Positions 6,701-7,787 of a stretch of DNA of 7,787 bases are shown in pieces. A program made the translations under genes and the position numbers. Numbering within the stretch: position 1 is the first letter of the stretch; each line of letters starts with the position of its first letter. The notes under the pieces are model-generated. The model was not told the DNA's origin. It saw only the letters and a program-made list of their open reading frames with translations, and made no database searches. Source of the DNA: an uncultured Eubacteriales bacterium. Its GTDB lineage: Bacteria > Bacillota > Clostridia > UBA1381. Where the stretch lies: positions 1 to 7,787 of the forward strand of contig USPO01000064.1 in NCBI GenBank assembly GCA_900556575.1. Reading direction: 5' to 3'.

Positions 6701-7471
6701 AATATTTTCTGAGTTTTTTTCTATATTATTTTCTATACTGATTTCAACAGAGTCTTTAATATCATTTTTTGTTTGGACTTCTGTTCCTCCTGTATGTACA
6801 AAACAATCGTCAGAAAATTCTATTTGTTCAAGGTCTGTAAGGTCATCAAACGGCGAGGTATCATTTTTTTGGATAATATCCGTATTATTTATGTTTTCAG
6901 ATTTGGATATATCATCAGAAAAATCCTCGGTTTTATTTAAATTTTCTTCCTGAGTTTTTGTATTTTCAGGTATATTTGTGTTGTTTTCTTCTATTATTTT
7001 AATTTGTTCTGCAGATTTGTCATTTAATTCTGCATCTGCAGAAATTTCCTTTTTTTGCTTAGACCATCGGTTATGAATTGTATTCATAAATTGCTCCGAT
7101 AGGATAAATTTCTTGAAAAAATTTTCATAATATCCCTCAACCGAAAAGCATATATGAAGCATATATGCCGTATACATATCGGCATTTTCGGCATTGAATG
7201 AATTTAGAATTTTATCATAGTCAATTATACCGTCAAGAGGATTTTTATCCTTGTAGTGAGAATAAATATTCTCTGCAAAATTCTTTCGGGATGAATCGAC
7301 ATAAATAATTGGAATAAGCTTTTTTACAATATTTTTGCTTTTTTTCAAGTCACGCCGTTTAGTTCGGTTTAGCGGTAAATTATCGATTTCCTCATCAATT
7401 GCTGAGGAAACCCAGCTTTTATTTAGGGAAGAATAAAATTCCACAATAGATTGATGCTGTTTTGGTTTCAT
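3719..7471 (-). CDS. McrB-like AAA+ motor with coiled coil and long acidic linker
   Basis: This 1250-residue protein is the predicted motor subunit of a type IV-like restriction pair. Visible parts in order: a helical, partly basic N-terminal region (1-140); an acidic low-complexity linker rich in E, N, D, S, T, K (about 141-410); a middle region with many aromatics and likely strands (411-640); a helical stretch; a coiled coil (about 723-832); and the AAA+ domain (about 885-1210). Motor motifs are GEPGIGKT (930-937, Walker A), VMLLDE (1024-1029, Walker B), GW-x3-RDFIGYYNP (976-989), sensor-1 TINND (1075-1079), SPRLLDRAW (1086-1094) with arginine-finger candidates, and IDYAITQRLLPKL (1190-1202). 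McrB itself has MNxxD at sensor 1 and uses GTP. Here the Asp is one residue closer, so nucleotide choice is uncertain. AAAGGAG lies 9 bases before ATG 7471. It is much longer than E. coli McrB (about 460 residues), and residues 1-640 match nothing I know. Confidence 0.82.
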   Translation of the reverse strand: MKPKQHQSIVEFYSSLNKSWVSSAIDEEIDNLPLNRTKRRDLKKSKNIVKKLIPIIYVDSSRKNFAENIYSHYKDKNPLDGIIDYDKILNSFNAENADMYTAYMLHICFSVEGYYENFFKKFILSEQFMNTIHNRWSKQKKEISADAELNDKSAEQIKIIEENNTNIPENTKTQEENLNKTEDFSDDISKSENINNTDIIQKNDTSPFDDLTDLEQIEFSDDCFVHTGGTEVQTKNDIKDSVEISIENNIEKNSENIDVSENQLSADVKSDTALEAEISNIKNKDNTLPESVSHDITSDENTEPLIVKKNEETSDTEENKKSEKSAEKPIPETDSENFVTETAELDLNKINEIPDINAEDSVTAPVKNAINEVTVLNTEENSISSASDDKENITTPKTEVKSEIVIPKPKKPRYLGFISMMNTFYNFYPQYLLKDNTAYMVDNPEYEFPEKRNVNLFYVKNSAANDFLQKNYDANSAIVIEFDRKEMEPNYKPGTREVNQTNYKLDTERLVQNGLIKQAYEYNAYRVVTPKHSVNFYGSISVKEYCRNGEKVFMRYKDKYYGPCTAERLGNLTLINFDIKNSSHMIKYYSDNERHKKFDLLSLELNDYYRYIYVFSGSKPNSEDVITDEILLDEFRCLIKRTHNKTKIDLTDVNNLASDNNNSPFLRKCPEEIRKARFERLSTILKKRIQFESDSSDILIDWVRHDFDSLKPIFDAAISPTAENVIYYTLREQNDRLADEVKTLRDENEELTKLQAEQNSGILFERELERRIRRKTDELDALMNRYENLKHIADINDEIIEKEDLIKQYRKKAAAENERLLGIREQIGNLSSDVTNAINKARDAASIAFEPIIANKLLKSAAEWENDNYENKLAQTVSTINSIKPDVMSSNELIEYICRSVQGYRRHYSDNSILNIVICMTQGFLTVFSGEPGIGKTSICNIMAKVLGLTQFSRQLSSKRDCIAIDRYIPVAVEKGWTSKRDFIGYYNPLTKKFDAANNDVYQGFRILDKEIVDNIDISKYPFVMLLDEANLSQMEYYWADFMNMADSDSRSIMKLNLGAGITVKIPKTFRFVATINNDQTSEVMSPRLLDRAWMISLPEVEFDEYDDFSERNSPSKIISWDNLNNTFGETAGIGRHTENEEILKKFYTCFEKYGVHVSFRTKKAINSYVKTAQAVFLDEGKRSKNLIAIDYAITQRLLPKLNTYTNKKLLHEIDTLCKSSKDIKQLDMTAKYVAGMLKNAEYNDIAMFS
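6242..7051 (-). repeat. Acidic low-complexity linker inside the motor gene
   Basis: Residues about 141-410 of the motor protein are dominated by E, N, D, S, T and K, with almost no aromatic residues and irregular motifs such as NTEENS, SENIDVSEN and EETSDTEEN. This is typical of an intrinsically disordered tether. It separates the N-terminal helical region from the middle domain. The DNA carries short homopolymer runs, including eight A's on the coding strand near 6543-6550, but the frame stays open throughout. Confidence 0.75.
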
Positions 7472-7480
7472 TTTTTATAA

Positions 7481-7487
7481 CTCCTTT
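7481..7487 (-). promoter_or_regulatory. Ribosome binding site of the motor gene
   Basis: AAAGGAG on the minus strand lies 9 bases before the ATG at 7471 and supports that codon as the start. The bases between them are almost all A and T. Confidence 0.8.
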
Positions 7488-7493
7488 GTTAAA

Positions 7494-7544
7494 TTAATTT
7501 GTAAAATATGATATAAAATAATTATATCATATTTTACAAATTAA
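7494..7544. promoter_or_regulatory. Long perfect inverted repeat over the promoter, candidate operator
   Basis: Bases 7494-7516 are the exact reverse complement of 7522-7544: 23-bp arms around a 5-base centre (7517-7521). The arms are AT-rich, with only two G/C pairs each. The repeat covers the -10 box and nearly the whole spacer of the minus-strand promoter and reaches about 20 bases past the expected start site. Transcripts starting there would carry only one arm, so it more likely acts as DNA, as a repressor site or cruciform, than as an RNA hairpin. No T-tract follows it, which argues against a terminator. It does not match any operator I can name. Confidence 0.7.
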
Positions 7545-7549
7545 ATCAA
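7521..7549 (-). promoter_or_regulatory. Sigma-A type promoter of the restriction operon
   Basis: On the minus strand TTGATT (7549-7544) and a perfect TATAAT (7526-7521) are spaced by 17 bases, and TG one base before the -10 makes it an extended -10. Transcription should start near 7514, giving a 5' leader of about 43 bases before ATG 7471. Overlap with the inverted repeat suggests that a bound protein would block RNA polymerase. Confidence 0.72.
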
Positions 7550-7581
7550 GCAAATATAAGAAAAAATCTCATAAGTTGAAC

Positions 7582-7618
7582 AAAAAAAGCGTGCAGATTA
7601 AATACCTGCACGCTTTTT
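7582..7618 (-). terminator. Intrinsic terminator after the carB-like gene
   Basis: GCGTGCAG (7589-7596) pairs with CTGCACGC (7606-7613), extended by five A-T pairs, around a 9-base loop. On the minus strand it ends in a run of seven T's (7588-7582), placed 7 bases after the carB-like stop. Five T's on the other side could allow function in both directions. It separates carB from the restriction operon. Confidence 0.9.
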
Positions 7619-7624
7619 GAAGGA

Positions 7625-7787
7625 TTATTTAATGTTAATATCCGATAATGCAATTGCATCTGTTAATGTTTCTGAGTACTTAGCCTCAACAACATCTACT
7701 AATGCACCTACTGTATCAAGGCTTGTCATCATTGAGATGTCACTCTCGATAGCAACACGTCTAATCTTGAAACCGTCCGAATTAACG
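7625..7787 (-). CDS. carB: Carbamoyl-phosphate synthase large subunit, C-terminal end (partial)
   Basis: The minus strand is open from the right edge to TAA at 7627-7625 and gives 53 residues. SDGFKIRRVAIESDI followed by TSLDTVGALVDVVEA has the pattern of the C-terminal MGS-like regulatory domain of CarB (a DG-x-x-IRR-x-A motif, then a T-S-x-D-T helix start). CarB joins ammonia from CarA with bicarbonate and ATP to make carbamoyl phosphate for pyrimidines and arginine. The MGS domain binds allosteric effectors. Only this tail is inside the window, and a few extra residues follow the usual domain end. The gene ends in its own terminator. The assignment rests on a short stretch, so another MGS-domain protein is possible. 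Confidence 0.68.
   Translation of the reverse strand, partial: VNSDGFKIRRVAIESDISMMTSLDTVGALVDVVEAKYSETLTDAIALSDINIK

Noticed and set aside
1..7787. CRISPR array, tRNA or rRNA genes, insertion sequence ends
   Set aside because: No regularly spaced direct repeats, no cloverleaf or rRNA-like segments and no transposase or terminal inverted repeats were seen on either strand.

Overview
The window is AT-rich DNA with Shine-Dalgarno-led genes, short intergenic gaps and strong hairpin/T-tract terminators. This points to a low-G+C Gram-positive, most likely a member of the Clostridia. Genus cannot be fixed from the sequence alone. The one housekeeping anchor is the 3' end of a carB-like gene (carbamoyl-phosphate synthase large subunit) at the right edge, on the minus strand.

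Layout. Positions 1-360 hold the tail of an unidentified plus-strand gene, a tiny hydrophobic peptide ORF, a perfect 8-bp hairpin and a very strong terminator just 23 bases before the next start codon. A 25-codon ORF with a good ribosome binding site runs through that terminator, so a translation-dependent attenuator is possible. Positions 361-1809 are a tandem run of three small plus-strand acetyltransferases of the GNAT superfamily: one like spermidine/spermine acetyltransferase, one generic and one like E. coli YjaB. They are too different to be recent duplicates. They end at a long bidirectional terminator (1857-1906) shared with the convergent operon on the other strand.

Positions 1905-7471 are the main interest: a two-gene minus-strand operon. 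The promoter-proximal gene encodes a 1250-residue protein with an N-terminal helical region, about 270 residues of acidic low-complexity linker, a middle domain of unknown identity, a coiled coil and a C-terminal McrB-like AAA+ motor. The second gene starts with GTG 14 bases later. It encodes a 599-residue protein with features of the DUF2357/McrC-like group and a PD-(D/E)XK nuclease core. Together they look like a divergent modification-dependent (type IV) restriction system. The layout recalls the coiled-coil McrBC relatives called CoCoNuTs, and the N-terminal half of the motor protein is unrecognised.

The operon has a good core promoter (TTGATT, 17 bases, TATAAT with an extended -10). The promoter lies almost entirely inside an inverted repeat with 23-bp perfect arms and a 5-base centre, which is a strong candidate operator. 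A carB terminator isolates the operon upstream and the shared terminator isolates it downstream, so it reads as a self-contained cassette beside a core metabolic gene. The motor protein would drive or gate the nuclease. The three acetyltransferases show no mechanistic link to it.
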